Assembly (NCBI GenBank): GCA_963772335.1
Contig: CAVYXF010000005.1
Location: 372,001 to 436,000 of the forward strand
Reading direction: 5' to 3'
DNA length: 64,000 nucleotides
Origin: CAVYXF01 sp963772335
Lineage (GTDB): Bacteria; Pseudomonadota; Alphaproteobacteria; Rhizobiales; Rhodomicrobiaceae
Made by a program: the position numbers and the translations under genes. The notes below the pieces were generated by a model that was given only the letters and a program-made list of their open reading frames with translations, was not told where the DNA came from and ran no database searches. Shown here piece by piece: positions 42,816-51,576 of this stretch; positions within the stretch are counted from its first letter, which is position 1, and each line of letters opens with the position of its first letter.

Positions 42816-44603
42816 ATGCGATTCACTAAGCTCCTCGAAATCTTTCTCTCCCGCGCTGATCTGAAAATTCTTCGCAGGCTGGTCGAGGACAAATGGCGTG
42901 ATTTCGCGCCGCGCTATGCCGTCGCTTTCATTTTTATGACCATCGTTGCCGGATCGACGGCGCTCAGCGCCTGGCTGATGAAGGACGTGATTAATCTCAT
43001 CTTTGTCAATCGCGATGCTGGTGCGGTGTTCTGGCTGCCGGTGCTGGTGATTGCGATCTACACGGCAAAGGGCGCCGCCTCCTATTTTCAAGAGGTGATT
43101 CTCGCCCGGATCGGCAATCGCATGGTCGCCGATACCCAGAGAAAAATGTACGAGGGTCTCCTGCAGCAGGACATGGTGTTCTATGCGCGCCACCCCTCCA
43201 GCGAGCTGATCGCGCGTCTCACGCATAATGCTCAGGCGACGCGCGAGGCGGTGAACATCATCGCAACCAGCCTTGGCCGCGATCTGCTGACGCTGGTGGG
43301 GCTCGCTGCCGTGATGCTGCTGCAGCAACCGATGATGTTTGCGATCTGCGCGGTGACGGCGCCGATCGGGGCGCTGGTGCAGAGACGCTTCGTTAAGCGT
43401 GTGCAAAAAGTCAGCCGGAGGGAGCTGCTCTCCTTTGGCGACGTGGTGAACACGATGCGGGAGACCGCGCAAGGCATCCGCGTGGTGAAGGCTTTCACCC
43501 TCGAGAACGCCCTGCGCAATCGAATGAACCGGGCGGTTGCGACGGTGGAGGACCGCGCGAACAAGATCGTTGCGGTCAATGCCCGCACCAATCCGCTGGT
43601 CGATACGCTCGGTGGCTTTGCGGTTGCCGCGGCGATCTTCTATGCCGGTTGGCGCTCGCTGCAATATGGAGATACGCCGGGAGAGTTCTTCTCGTTCATC
43701 ACCGCGATGCTGCTTGCCTATGAGCCGGCGCGCCGGCTCGGCCGCCTGCAGGTCAAGCTGGGGCAGGCCTGTGTGGGCGTTAGAATGATGTTCGAGCTGA
43801 TCGACACCGAACCGGGCATGCAGGACCGCCCCGGCGCCACAGCGCTTTGCGTGCCGAACGGAGAGGTCCAGTTCGAAACGGTGACATTCGGCTACACGCC
43901 GGATGAGCCGGTGTTGAAGGAGCTGAACCTCGTCGCGGCTGCCGGCGAGACAACTGCGCTCGTCGGCCTTTCGGGAAGCGGCAAGACCACCATCATGAAC
44001 CTGATCCTGCGCTTCTGGGACCCTTGGGGGGGCCGGGTGGTAATCGATGGACACGATATCCGCGATGTGCGCCTTACCAGCCTTCGCGACAAAATCGCTT
44101 TCGTCAGCCAGGATGTATTCCTGTTCGAGGGCACGATCCGTGAGAACATCCGGGCCGGCCGCGAGGGCGCGAGCGATGCGGAAGTGATCGCCGCTGCACG
44201 GGCCGCTTATGCGCATCATTTCATTGAAGCGCTTCCCCGGGGCTACGACACGCTGGTTGGCGAGCTCGGCGGCCAGCTCTCCGGCGGGCAACGCCAGCGG
44301 GTATCGATCGCCCGCGCCTTTCTGAAGAATGCGCCGATCGTTCTGCTCGATGAGCCGACTTCGGCACTCGACAGCGAGTTGGAGCAGGCAATTCAGCGGG
44401 CGCTCAGCCAGCTCACCGAGCGACGAACCACCGTGGTGATTGCTCACCGGCTGGCGACCATCCTCAATGCTGACCGCATTTGCGTGATCGACGGCGGCCG
44501 GGTCGCCGAGAGCGGCACGCATGTTCAGCTGCTGCGCAATGACGGCCCTTACGCCCGGCTGTACGAAATCCAGTACGCGCCCAGCGAGCGCGAGGCGGTC
44601 TGA
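42816..44603 (+). CDS. MsbA-like ABC exporter (half-transporter)
   Basis: The 595-residue protein has an N-terminal six-helix exporter domain (starting FAPRYAVAFIFMTIVAGSTA) and a nucleotide-binding domain with Walker A GLSGSGKTT, Q-loop FVSQDVFLFEGTIRENI, signature LSGGQRQRVSIARAFL, Walker B IVLLDEPTSALD and the switch His in VIAHRLATI. Layout and length fit the MsbA/lipid A-exporter group, which works as a homodimer to move lipids or peptides out of the cytoplasmic leaflet. It is not in an obvious operon. Two large inverted repeats lie directly upstream, and an IS cluster begins 78 bases downstream. Confidence 0.9.
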   Translation: MRFTKLLEIFLSRADLKILRRLVEDKWRDFAPRYAVAFIFMTIVAGSTALSAWLMKDVINLIFVNRDAGAVFWLPVLVIAIYTAKGAASYFQEVILARIGNRMVADTQRKMYEGLLQQDMVFYARHPSSELIARLTHNAQATREAVNIIATSLGRDLLTLVGLAAVMLLQQPMMFAICAVTAPIGALVQRRFVKRVQKVSRRELLSFGDVVNTMRETAQGIRVVKAFTLENALRNRMNRAVATVEDRANKIVAVNARTNPLVDTLGGFAVAAAIFYAGWRSLQYGDTPGEFFSFITAMLLAYEPARRLGRLQVKLGQACVGVRMMFELIDTEPGMQDRPGATALCVPNGEVQFETVTFGYTPDEPVLKELNLVAAAGETTALVGLSGSGKTTIMNLILRFWDPWGGRVVIDGHDIRDVRLTSLRDKIAFVSQDVFLFEGTIRENIRAGREGASDAEVIAAARAAYAHHFIEALPRGYDTLVGELGGQLSGGQRQRVSIARAFLKNAPIVLLDEPTSALDSELEQAIQRALSQLTERRTTVVIAHRLATILNADRICVIDGGRVAESGTHVQLLRNDGPYARLYEIQYAPSEREAV

Positions 44604-44680
44604 CGCGAAGCTCGAGCGATCGCTATGGATGGCAATAGAGACAAACAGCTTCTCGCTTTGGGGTCATTCCCGCGAAAGCG

Positions 44681-45969
44681 CACGGCTGTCCGGGGAAATT
44701 CAGGCATAGGCGAACTCCAATTGTCCTGGATGGCACCGCGGTTTGGGCTGACCGGCATTGACATCGGGCGGTCTGTCGAGCCTGGCGATGGACTTGCGGA
44801 TGAAGAGGCACTGGCCGACCAGTTCGGTGAAGCGCAGCGGCACCAGGCTGCTGCGGCTCATCCTTGCGGCGATGCGCAGCAGCAGATAGGCGATCATGGC
44901 TGCCAGGATCTGCAGCCTGATGGCGTTCTCCGACCGGCCGATGAAGCGCGTGAGCTTCAGATGCTGCTTGATCCAGCGGAACAAAAGCTCGATGTCCCAG
45001 CGTGCCTTGTAGAGCGCGGCGATCTCCACGGCCGAACGCTCCAGGTCGTTGGTGATCACCTCCATCACCGTGCCATCCTCGCGTTTGAGGGTGACCCGTC
45101 TGATCGGGCAGCCGAGCCTGCTCCTGCCCTGGGTGGCAAGGCGGATCGTCGCGTCGGCCAGGATTTCGAAGCCCTCACCCTGGGTTCTTATGACCCGGCG
45201 CGCCTTGATCACCGCGTAGCGGGCATTGGTTTTGGGTCGGGTGACGAACAGTGCGCCGGCCCGATGCAGGCGGGTCCACCAGGCGTAATCGCAATAGGCT
45301 TTGTCGAAGACGTATGTGGCGCCGCGCTCGATCGGCTCGCTGCGGCCGATCTCGACATCGTTCACGGTCGAAGCGGTAATGGCGATCCGGCGCGGGTGAT
45401 CGGCATCGGGATCGTAGACCACGTGCATCTTCAGCCCATGCGTCCGCCCGTTCCATTGCGCCCAGTCGCACAGCCGATCCAGCGGGATCGGGGTGGCATC
45501 GATCAGGCGCAGCATGCGTCTGCCGTCACGGCGCAGGCGGGTGCCGGCCAGGGCGGACAGCATCTCGAAGGTCTCGGCGAGCACCTCCGGCGGGCGGCGA
45601 TGATTGGCATCGGCGAGCGTGGAGCGCATCACCGGACCGCTGCCGAGGTGGTAATGATGATGCGCATTGGCGTTCCAGGCCGCCGCGATGCCGCGCAGGC
45701 TGCTGACCGAGGCAAGCCGGGCAAAGATCAGCGTCACGAGATGGTCCCAGCTGCTGAACGTCTTCGCATAGGCGTCCGCGTCATGCCGGGCCACGATCGC
45801 CTTGAACCCGGGCCGCGAGATCGGTTTGAGAAGGCTGGCGAAGATGCTATCCCGATAGCGCATGCCCGGCTCCATTTTCTAAGTCTCGACAACCAGAAAA
45901 TAGCCGGTTTGCACCGGAAAAGCCGGGCATGCACCAGCGACACAGTGACTCGTTCCCCGGACAGCCGTG
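44681..45969 (-). mobile_element. IS4-family insertion sequence with intact ends
   Basis: The 1289-base element has 17-base perfect inverted repeats CACGGCTGTCCGGGGAA at 44681-44697 and the complement at 45953-45969. It is flanked by an exact 10-base target duplication CGCGAAAGCG (44671-44680 and 45970-45979), a size typical of the IS4 family. It holds one intact transposase gene. Perfect ends and duplication indicate a recent, possibly still active insertion. Confidence 0.92.
44700..45875 (-). CDS. IS4-family transposase
   Basis: The 391-residue DDE transposase starts MRYRDSIFASLLKPISR within a DUF4372-type N-terminal domain. It has catalytic motifs LIDATPIPL (first Asp), YVFDKAYCDYAWW (second Asp) and the YREK-like block YKARWDIELLFRWIKQHLKL (Glu). 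It is full length with no frame break, and lies 19 bases inside the left end of its element. The transposase binds the 17-base ends and mobilises the element by cut-and-paste. Confidence 0.93.
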   Translation of the reverse strand: MEPGMRYRDSIFASLLKPISRPGFKAIVARHDADAYAKTFSSWDHLVTLIFARLASVSSLRGIAAAWNANAHHHYHLGSGPVMRSTLADANHRRPPEVLAETFEMLSALAGTRLRRDGRRMLRLIDATPIPLDRLCDWAQWNGRTHGLKMHVVYDPDADHPRRIAITASTVNDVEIGRSEPIERGATYVFDKAYCDYAWWTRLHRAGALFVTRPKTNARYAVIKARRVIRTQGEGFEILADATIRLATQGRSRLGCPIRRVTLKREDGTVMEVITNDLERSAVEIAALYKARWDIELLFRWIKQHLKLTRFIGRSENAIRLQILAAMIAYLLLRIAARMSRSSLVPLRFTELVGQCLFIRKSIARLDRPPDVNAGQPKPRCHPGQLEFAYA

Positions 45970-46089
45970 CGCGAAAGCGGGAATGCAGCACACGGCACGG
46001 CTTTCCTTTTGACTGGATCCCCGCTTTCGCGGGTATGACAGCGCTGCCCGTGGAGAGTGTGTTTCCACTTGAACAGATCACGCTAGTAA

Positions 46090-47224
46090 GAGACCTGTGC
46101 GCGGGTAGTTCTGGACGAGGCAGTTTGTTTTTGATTCCCTCAATTCGCTGAATGGATCGAGGTGCAAGATGGGTCGTCGTCGGATTGGCCAGGAAACACT
46201 AGGGTTTGTTACCGAGCGCGGCGGACGACATAGCTGTCTTGACGATCTGGTGACGCTGATCGACTGGGTTCCGGTTGAGAGGCGGCTTGGCGTGATCCCT
46301 TGCGCCGCAAAGGGCGAGCCGTCTTGGCCGCCGCTGGTTCTGTTCAAGGCGATGCTCATTGCCGTCTGGCACGACCTCTCCGATGTCAAGCTTGCCGAAG
46401 CCCTGGATGACCGGGCGTCGTTTCGGCGGTTCTGCGGGTTTTCGGCTTCGGAGCCGACGCCGGAGCGTACGGCCTTCGTGCGCTTCCGGAAGACGCTTAT
46501 TGCGCATGGGCTGGACAAATCTCTGTTCGAGGAGGTCACCGGCCAGCTCAAAGCCAAGGCGGTTCGGGTCAAGACCGGCACGCTTGTCGATGCCACGATC
46601 ATCGCATCCGCCAGCGAAAATGACGGCGATGCGCATTGGGTCAAGCACAAGGGCAAACCAGCGGTTCACGGCTTCAAAGCCCATGTCGGCGCCGATGCCG
46701 AGACTGGCCTGGTGGAGGAGGTCGCCGTCACGCCCGCCAATGTCAATGATGGCAAGGCCGGTCCGGATGTGCTGCCGGACGATCCCGGCGAGGTGTTTGC
46801 TGACAGCGCCTATCGGGGCCATCATTTCGGTGACGCCGTCCGCGCCAAAGGCGGCACGCCGCGCGTCGTGGCGACGGGCATGTGGGGACACGGCGCGACC
46901 GAAGCCCTGGCCCGCCTCGAGGCCTGGAACCGGCCCATCCATCGCATACGAGGCCGGATCGAGAAAATCTTCGGCACATGGAAGCGAAGCTATGGCCTTC
47001 GTCGCATGCGATGGTCAGGACTGGCAAAGGCCGCCGTTCAGGTCCGTCTCACCGCCATCGCCTATAACCTCAAACGTGGTCTGGCGATCGCCGCGGTTCG
47101 ATAATCACGGCAACGCGGAACGGCTTGGGGCTGCCATGCAGCCATATCCTGCTAAACCGCAGGAGCCCACGAAAACTGAAATCAGATGCACATCAGAAGC
47201 CTGCGCGAACCGCGCACAGGTCTC
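46090..47224 (+). mobile_element. IS5-family insertion sequence at the end of pobA
   Basis: The 1135-base element has inverted ends GAGACCTGTGCGCGG (46090-46104) and its complement (47210-47224), 15 of 15 matching. It is flanked on both sides by AGTAA (46085-46089 and 47225-47229), a 5-base target duplication. One intact transposase gene lies inside. The right end carries the last two bases of the pobA stop codon. Confidence 0.9.
46169..47104 (+). CDS. IS5-family transposase
   Basis: The 311-residue protein starts MGRRRIGQETLGFVTERGGR and has the N-terminal helix-turn-helix region with ASFRRFCGFSASEPTPERTA and RFRKTLIAHGLDKSLFEEV, followed by the DDE core: GTLVDATIIASASEN (Asp), EVFADSAYRGHHFGDAV (Asp), and RGRIEKIFGTWKRSYGLRRM (Glu). 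It is intact. The order and length match the IS5 group. It lies 79 bases inside the left end of its element. Confidence 0.93.
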   Translation: MGRRRIGQETLGFVTERGGRHSCLDDLVTLIDWVPVERRLGVIPCAAKGEPSWPPLVLFKAMLIAVWHDLSDVKLAEALDDRASFRRFCGFSASEPTPERTAFVRFRKTLIAHGLDKSLFEEVTGQLKAKAVRVKTGTLVDATIIASASENDGDAHWVKHKGKPAVHGFKAHVGADAETGLVEEVAVTPANVNDGKAGPDVLPDDPGEVFADSAYRGHHFGDAVRAKGGTPRVVATGMWGHGATEALARLEAWNRPIHRIRGRIEKIFGTWKRSYGLRRMRWSGLAKAAVQVRLTAIAYNLKRGLAIAAVR

Positions 47225-48395
47225 AGTAAGGCAGGCCGACATAGTTCTCGGCGAGGGCGGCGCGCGCATGAGCCGAGGAGAACAGGTAGTCGAGCTCGGC
47301 GCGCTGCAGCCGGGCGCCGAACGCGCCATTCTCCGGGAAGCGATGCAGGAGCGATGTCATCCACCAGGAGAACCGCTCCGCTTTCCAGACCCGCGCTGAG
47401 GCCCGGTCGGAATAGGCATCGAGCCCGCCATCGTCGCGCCTTTGGTAGTGATCGATGAGCGCGTGATAGAGATAGTAGATATCGGAAGCGGCGGTGTTCA
47501 GGCCTTTGGCGCCGGTTGGCGGCACAATATGGGCGGCATCGCCGGCAAGGAACAAGCGACCCCAGCGCATCGGCTCGGCGACAAAGCTGCGCAGAGGCGC
47601 GATGCTCTTCTCAATCGATGGCCCGGTAACCAGGCTTGCCGAGACTTCGTCCGGCAGCCGATTTTTCAGCTCCTCCCAGAAGCGGTCGTCCGGCCAGGCC
47701 TCGATGCCGTCCTCGAGCGAGACCTGGATATAATAGCGGCTGAGCGCACGCGAGCGCAGCGAACAAAGCGCAAAGCCCCGCTCGTGATTGGCGTAGATCA
47801 GCTCATGCGAGACCGGCGGGGTGCGCGAGAGCACGCCAAGCCAGCCGATCGGGTAGACGCGCTCGAATTCCTTGAGCTCGCTAGGTGGGATCACTTTGCG
47901 GCTGACGCCGTGAAAGCCGTCGCAGCCGATAATGTAATCGCAGTCGATACGCAGAACCTCATCGCCGAGGCGGTAGGTGAGGGACGGCGCATCCGTCTCG
48001 ATGGCATTCAGCTTTACGTCCTCGACATGGTGAATAACACTGCCGCCAAGCCGGTCGCGGGCCTCATAAAGATCCTTGGTCAGCTCGGTCTGTCCGTAGA
48101 CGACGACGGTGTGTCCGCCAGTCAGCCCTTCGAGATCGACATGATGCAGCCGTCCGCCGAAGGCGATGTTGAAGCCGCTGTGAACCTCGCCTTCGCGGTC
48201 CATGCGCTCGGCAACCTCGGCCTCGCGCATCAGCGTGACGAAGCCCTGCTCCAGCACGCCGGCCCGGATGCGGCTGAGCACATATTCGCGGCTGCGGTGC
48301 TCCAGCACCACACTCTCGATGCCCTGGAGATGCAAAAGCTGCGAGAGCAGCAGGCCCGACGGCCCGGCGCCAATGATCCCGACCTGCGTGCGCAT
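47223..48395 (-). CDS. pobA: 4-Hydroxybenzoate 3-monooxygenase
   Basis: The 390-residue FAD monooxygenase has the dinucleotide motif GIIGAGPSGLLLSQLLHLQG, the second FAD motif FLAGDAAHIVPPTGAKGLN, and family blocks RIRAGVLEQG, DYIIGCDGFHGVSRKVIP and SLRSRALSRYYIQV. It hydroxylates 4-hydroxybenzoate to protocatechuate with NADPH and oxygen, opening the protocatechuate branch of aromatic breakdown. No pcaGH genes are in the window. The IS5 element has inserted in its stop codon: before insertion the end read GLPY then TAG, and now it reads GLPY then TGA, using bases of the IS end. The protein is unchanged. Confidence 0.93.
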   Translation of the reverse strand: MRTQVGIIGAGPSGLLLSQLLHLQGIESVVLEHRSREYVLSRIRAGVLEQGFVTLMREAEVAERMDREGEVHSGFNIAFGGRLHHVDLEGLTGGHTVVVYGQTELTKDLYEARDRLGGSVIHHVEDVKLNAIETDAPSLTYRLGDEVLRIDCDYIIGCDGFHGVSRKVIPPSELKEFERVYPIGWLGVLSRTPPVSHELIYANHERGFALCSLRSRALSRYYIQVSLEDGIEAWPDDRFWEELKNRLPDEVSASLVTGPSIEKSIAPLRSFVAEPMRWGRLFLAGDAAHIVPPTGAKGLNTAASDIYYLYHALIDHYQRRDDGGLDAYSDRASARVWKAERFSWWMTSLLHRFPENGAFGARLQRAELDYLFSSAHARAALAENYVGLPY

Positions 48396-48488
48396 TTCTC
48401 CTCCGATGCTGGCGCGTGCCGAGCGAAGTCTAAGCCTTTCGGGGTGCTGTCACCAGTTGCGCCGTCGGCTGCCGTTGCGCGTTGCGCC

Positions 48489-49601
48489 TCAGAGTCGGGT
48501 GCGCCGACGCCATATGGCCTCGGGCCCGGCGAATGCGCCGGGCTTCGTGATTGCCCAGTCTCCAAGGAGGAAATGCAGGCCGAGCTTTGCGCCGAGCATC
48601 ATGCCTGCGACGGCGATCGGACAGCTCAGCGCCAGAACCGAGCCGGCGGTGATGCCCTGCCCAATGGTGCACCCGCCCGCCAGAACCCCGCCCACGCCCA
48701 TCAGAACCGCCCCGGCGAGGTGGCGCTTCATCTCGCGCGAGTCGTCATAGGCTTCCCAGCGGAATTCATCGTAAAACAGCGAGGCCGCCCAGGAGCCAAT
48801 GATCACGCCGGCAACGGAGGCGATACCGAAATCCCAAAGCGAGCGACCGGATAAAGCAAACGCTTGCAGGGCGTTCGCAACCGGCGAGACAAAGGTGAGG
48901 CTTTCCGCCTGGATGGCGAGCGCCATGTCGTCGGCCAGAACACCGGTGAACAGCCAGCCGCCCGCGACACCCAGTCCGAGCACGATGGCCGAGATCAGCA
49001 GCCTTGAGCGTGAGAGAAAATCGGGGCTGAAAAGGCTCCACGCCAGCAGCACGCCCGCCACGAGCAGGGCGGTGATAAGCCGAACGTCGCCGCCCACGAG
49101 CCAGCCGGTAAGCGATGCGAAGTCGGTCTGGACCCCGCCGGGCAAGCTGATGGCAGCGCTTTCGATATAGTCGAGGCGCAGCTCGGCCAGGCTGCCGCGC
49201 AGCACGGCAAGCGCGGTTGTGGCGAAGAATGCGATCACCACCAGGCTGCGCAGATCGCCGCTGCCGAGCCGGACCAGAGAGCCGAACGCACAGGTCCCGA
49301 TCAGCGCCATGCCGAACCCGAACATGACCCCGCCAAGCGCAATGCTGAGCACTGACAGCCGGTTTGGCACATAGCGGATTGCTTCGGGCGGGAGCAGTCC
49401 ACTGGCAATCATCGCCTGGGTGGCGAGGATGGCGAGCCCGAGAGCCAAAGCCAGCGCTTTCAGCCTGCGGAAATCGTGCGCGATAAAGGCATCTTCCAGC
49501 GCGCCGAACGTGCAGAGCCGACCACGCCGGGCGGTGTATCCAACGGCACACCCGATACCGGCGCCCGAAAGGGCGACGGCCCAGGCTGGCAACGGCTCCA
49601 T
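48489..49601 (-). CDS. YeeE/YedE-family sulfur transporter of the sox locus
   Basis: The 370-residue membrane protein has about nine helices and the three Cys motifs of the YeeE/YedE (TsuA) family: GRLCTFGALEDA, GTCAFGSLVRLGSGDLRS and GGCTIGQGITAG. In known members these cysteines line the path for thiosulfate or other sulfur compounds. Position, downstream of the soxR-type regulator on the same strand, is the same as soxT in other sox loci, so import of thiosulfate or sulfane sulfur is the likely role. The ATG at 49601 begins MEPLPAWAVALSGAGIGCAV. The gap of 93 bases to pobA is empty. Confidence 0.88.
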   Translation of the reverse strand: MEPLPAWAVALSGAGIGCAVGYTARRGRLCTFGALEDAFIAHDFRRLKALALALGLAILATQAMIASGLLPPEAIRYVPNRLSVLSIALGGVMFGFGMALIGTCAFGSLVRLGSGDLRSLVVIAFFATTALAVLRGSLAELRLDYIESAAISLPGGVQTDFASLTGWLVGGDVRLITALLVAGVLLAWSLFSPDFLSRSRLLISAIVLGLGVAGGWLFTGVLADDMALAIQAESLTFVSPVANALQAFALSGRSLWDFGIASVAGVIIGSWAASLFYDEFRWEAYDDSREMKRHLAGAVLMGVGGVLAGGCTIGQGITAGSVLALSCPIAVAGMMLGAKLGLHFLLGDWAITKPGAFAGPEAIWRRRTRL

Positions 49602-49642
49602 GTCGACCGTTTCCTCAGTGCGCTGCTTTTAAGCGGCGTCTT

Positions 49643-50035
49643 TCAGCTTCTGTTTCTGCCGATTCCGTTCTCGCGGCAGAACATATCATAGATCAGCGCG
49701 ATTACGCGATGCAGCCGTTCGTCCGCGATGCGGTAGTAGATGGTCTTGCCCTCGCGCCGCGTCGTCACCAGACCGTCGAGCCGCAGACGCGCAAGCTGCT
49801 GGGAGACCGTAGGCTGGCGGAGCGACAGGATCTCCTCCAGCTCGGTGACGGAGCGCTCCCGTTCCGCCAGATAGCACAGGAGAAGCAGCCGCGTCTCATG
49901 TGCGAGCGCTTTCAGAAAGTCGCTGGCGTTGCGCGCCTTACGCATCATGCGGTCCAGCTCTGGGGCATCCTCGCCGGCAGAGCGCAGCTCTTCGACGATG
50001 CTGTCGGGCAGAATACCGGACTCGGATTTGGTCAT
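49643..50035 (-). CDS. soxR: ArsR-family sulfur-responsive repressor (SoxR/BigR type)
   Basis: The 130-residue winged-helix protein starts MTKSESGILPDSIVEELRSA. It has the ArsR core LKALAHETRLLLLCYLAERE, recognition helix LSLRQPTVSQQLARLRLDGL, and wing TTRREGKTIYYRIADERL. Cys in LLLLCYL and Cys in YDMFCREN match the dithiol pair used by BigR, SqrR and SoxR to sense sulfide or polysulfide through a disulfide or persulfide. It is therefore probably the regulator of the sox genes. The ATG at 50035 is preferred over an in-frame start at 50098. The divergent soxW gene is separated by 227 bases that include an AT-rich palindrome. Confidence 0.85.
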   Translation of the reverse strand: MTKSESGILPDSIVEELRSAGEDAPELDRMMRKARNASDFLKALAHETRLLLLCYLAERERSVTELEEILSLRQPTVSQQLARLRLDGLVTTRREGKTIYYRIADERLHRVIALIYDMFCRENGIGRNRS

Positions 50036-50211
50036 CAGAATGCGTGCTCCTTTGTTTTCACTCGAGGGCTGCAAAACGCCACCCGAACAAGCGAGCATTC
50101 CTCCTCAATTTGCCGGCCGCCGCCGCTGTCTCCTGGCGCAGACGCCTTCCTGCGACAGGCTGAACGAGAAAAGGCAATGGCGTGCCGGATTGTTGTTGTA
50201 GTATAGTTATA

Positions 50212-50228
50212 TACGAATATATATCGTA
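50212..50228. promoter_or_regulatory. Candidate SoxR operator between soxR and soxW
   Basis: TACGA (50212-50216) and TCGTA (50224-50228) flank a 7-base AT centre, giving TACGAATATATATCGTA, an almost perfect 17-base palindrome. It lies 34 bases before soxW in the AT-rich core of the divergent promoter region. ArsR-type sulfur regulators bind such sites. Confidence 0.55.
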
Positions 50229-50262
50229 AGGGAAGCTGGCCCTATCAGAGTGGAGTGGCCTC

Positions 50263-50829
50263 ATGCGCGAAATGAGCTTGTCGCGGCGCAGCTTTATCGC
50301 CGCATGCGCCGGCATCGCAGTCCCGCTCTCAAGAGCCGCCGCCCAGTCCCCCACGCTCGCCGAGGATGGCCTTTACCAGCAGCCTTGGTTTCTGGAAAGC
50401 TTTCTCGATCTGCGCGACGATTTTCGTGGGAGCCTCGCCTCGGGCAAACTTTTTGTGGTGATCTGGGAGCTGAAGAACTGCCCCTCCTGCAAGCTGCTGC
50501 ATACGGTGAACTTCGCAAACCCGGAAATCGCTGCGTATGCGAAAGATAATTTCGACATGCTGCAGCTGAATATCGTCGGCTCGCGGCCGGTCACCGATTT
50601 GGACGGCACCGAGCTGCCGGAGAAGGACCTCGCGGCAAAATGGCAGGTGCGGGGGACGCCGACCCTGCATTTCTTCGCTGGCAGCGAACCAGCGACTGCG
50701 CGCGAAATCGCGCGTATCAATTACCTCAAACCCGGCGAGTTCCTCGAGATGCTGCGCTTCGTGCGCGCGGGCGCTTACGAGAAGATAACGTTCGAGGGCT
50801 GGCTCAAGGCCAATCCGCCGCGGATTTGA
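50263..50829 (+). CDS. soxW: SoxW-like periplasmic thioredoxin
   Basis: The 188-residue protein has a Tat-type leader (LSRRSFIAACAGIAVPLSRA) and a thioredoxin fold with active site CPSC in WELKNCPSCKLLHTVNF, and the cis-Pro strand VRGTPTLHFFAG. It is the SoxW group of secreted thioredoxins that, with SoxV, keep SoxY active or act in cytochrome assembly. No soxV is seen in the window, so electrons may come from a CcdA elsewhere. The gene is divergent from soxR, and a strong hairpin separates it from the convergent soxX. Confidence 0.83.
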   Translation: MREMSLSRRSFIAACAGIAVPLSRAAAQSPTLAEDGLYQQPWFLESFLDLRDDFRGSLASGKLFVVIWELKNCPSCKLLHTVNFANPEIAAYAKDNFDMLQLNIVGSRPVTDLDGTELPEKDLAAKWQVRGTPTLHFFAGSEPATAREIARINYLKPGEFLEMLRFVRAGAYEKITFEGWLKANPPRI

Positions 50830-50910
50830 CGCGCGACGGTTTCATTTCGCAGGCTTTCATCCGTAGGCCGGTTGAGAGGCTGCCCGAAAAACTCAGTCAG
50901 GAATTCTGCA

Positions 50911-50937
50911 GGTATGGCGCTCGTCGAGCGCCATACC
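50911..50937. terminator. Bidirectional terminator between soxW and soxX
   Basis: GGTATGGCGCTCG and CGAGCGCCATACC are perfect 13-base arms around a single T. The hairpin stands between convergent gene ends and should terminate both. Confidence 0.8.
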
Positions 50938-50946
50938 TCGTCGCTG

Positions 50947-51564
50947 CTATTTGTTGACCGGCAAATCCTTCGCGAACAGATAGGCGACAACGTCCTTGAT
51001 CTGGTCTTCGCTTAAGAATTTGTGATAGCCGAAGCGCGGCATTTGCGAGCAGGGCAACACGGCCTGCGCGTTATACACCTTGGTATAAGCGACCTTGGCT
51101 TCTTTGGGATCGAACTTGCGGTCCTTGCCATAGCCGAGCAAGCTCGGGCCGAGCGTGCCATAGCTCAGCTCGTCGGGGCGCATCTGGTGGCAGGCATAGC
51201 AATTGCCGCCGTTGACTGCGCCCGGCTTGTCGTCGAAACGACCGCCGAAGCCGCTCTGGGCGATCTCCTCGCCCTTTTTCCAATCGCCCATCACATTGCC
51301 GTCCGCCGGGTAGACGACGGTTGCCGTCTCGCGCGCGAGGATCTTTTCGGCGAGGTCGTTTGGCGGATTGTTCCGGTACCGCGAGCAGATCGCCTGGGTC
51401 TCGTCCTGGGCGATCCGGCTCTTCCAGTCCGCCGGCGGATTGGTCCAGGTGGCGGCCACATATTTCTCCACCAGCGCCGGATCGGCGCGCGGCATCTCCT
51501 CAGCCAAGACTGCACCGGTCATCATGCTGATCAGGGCCATGGAGGCCAGCATCGATCTTTTCAT
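50947..51564 (-). CDS. soxX: SoxX, monoheme cytochrome c of the SoxXA complex
   Basis: The 205-residue precursor has a signal peptide (MLASMALISMMTGAVLA) and the SoxX core: GGNCYACHQMRPDELSYGTLGPSLLGYGK with heme motif CYACH, and the distal Met in LPCSQMPRFGYHKFLSEDQI. The longer N-terminal segment (residues 25-100, with DWKSRIAQDETQAICSRYRN) is seen in many SoxX proteins. SoxX pairs with SoxA, encoded 12 bases upstream, to attach thiosulfate oxidatively to the cysteine of SoxY. It lies on the minus strand, convergent with soxW. Confidence 0.93.
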   Translation of the reverse strand: MKRSMLASMALISMMTGAVLAEEMPRADPALVEKYVAATWTNPPADWKSRIAQDETQAICSRYRNNPPNDLAEKILARETATVVYPADGNVMGDWKKGEEIAQSGFGGRFDDKPGAVNGGNCYACHQMRPDELSYGTLGPSLLGYGKDRKFDPKEAKVAYTKVYNAQAVLPCSQMPRFGYHKFLSEDQIKDVVAYLFAKDLPVNK

Positions 51565-51576
51565 CGTTTCTCCTCC

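Larger units (their letters stand above)
44663..46039 (+). repeat. MITE-like palindromic repeat, split by an IS4 element
   Basis: Without the inserted IS4 element (44681-45969 plus one target copy) the sequence is a roughly 80-base unit running GTCATTCCCGCGAAAGCG / GGGAATGCAG to CTGGATCCCCGCTTTCGCG / GGTATGAC. The ends, GTCAT and ATGAC, are inverted, and each half contains a CCCGC-GAAA-GCGGG-type hairpin. This pattern is a widespread dispersed intergenic repeat of alphaproteobacteria. Confidence 0.65.

Noticed and set aside
42795..44522. 575-codon minus-strand frame antisense to the ABC exporter
   Set aside because: It is a high-GC shadow of a clear ABC transporter, rich in Arg/His/Gln with no domain.
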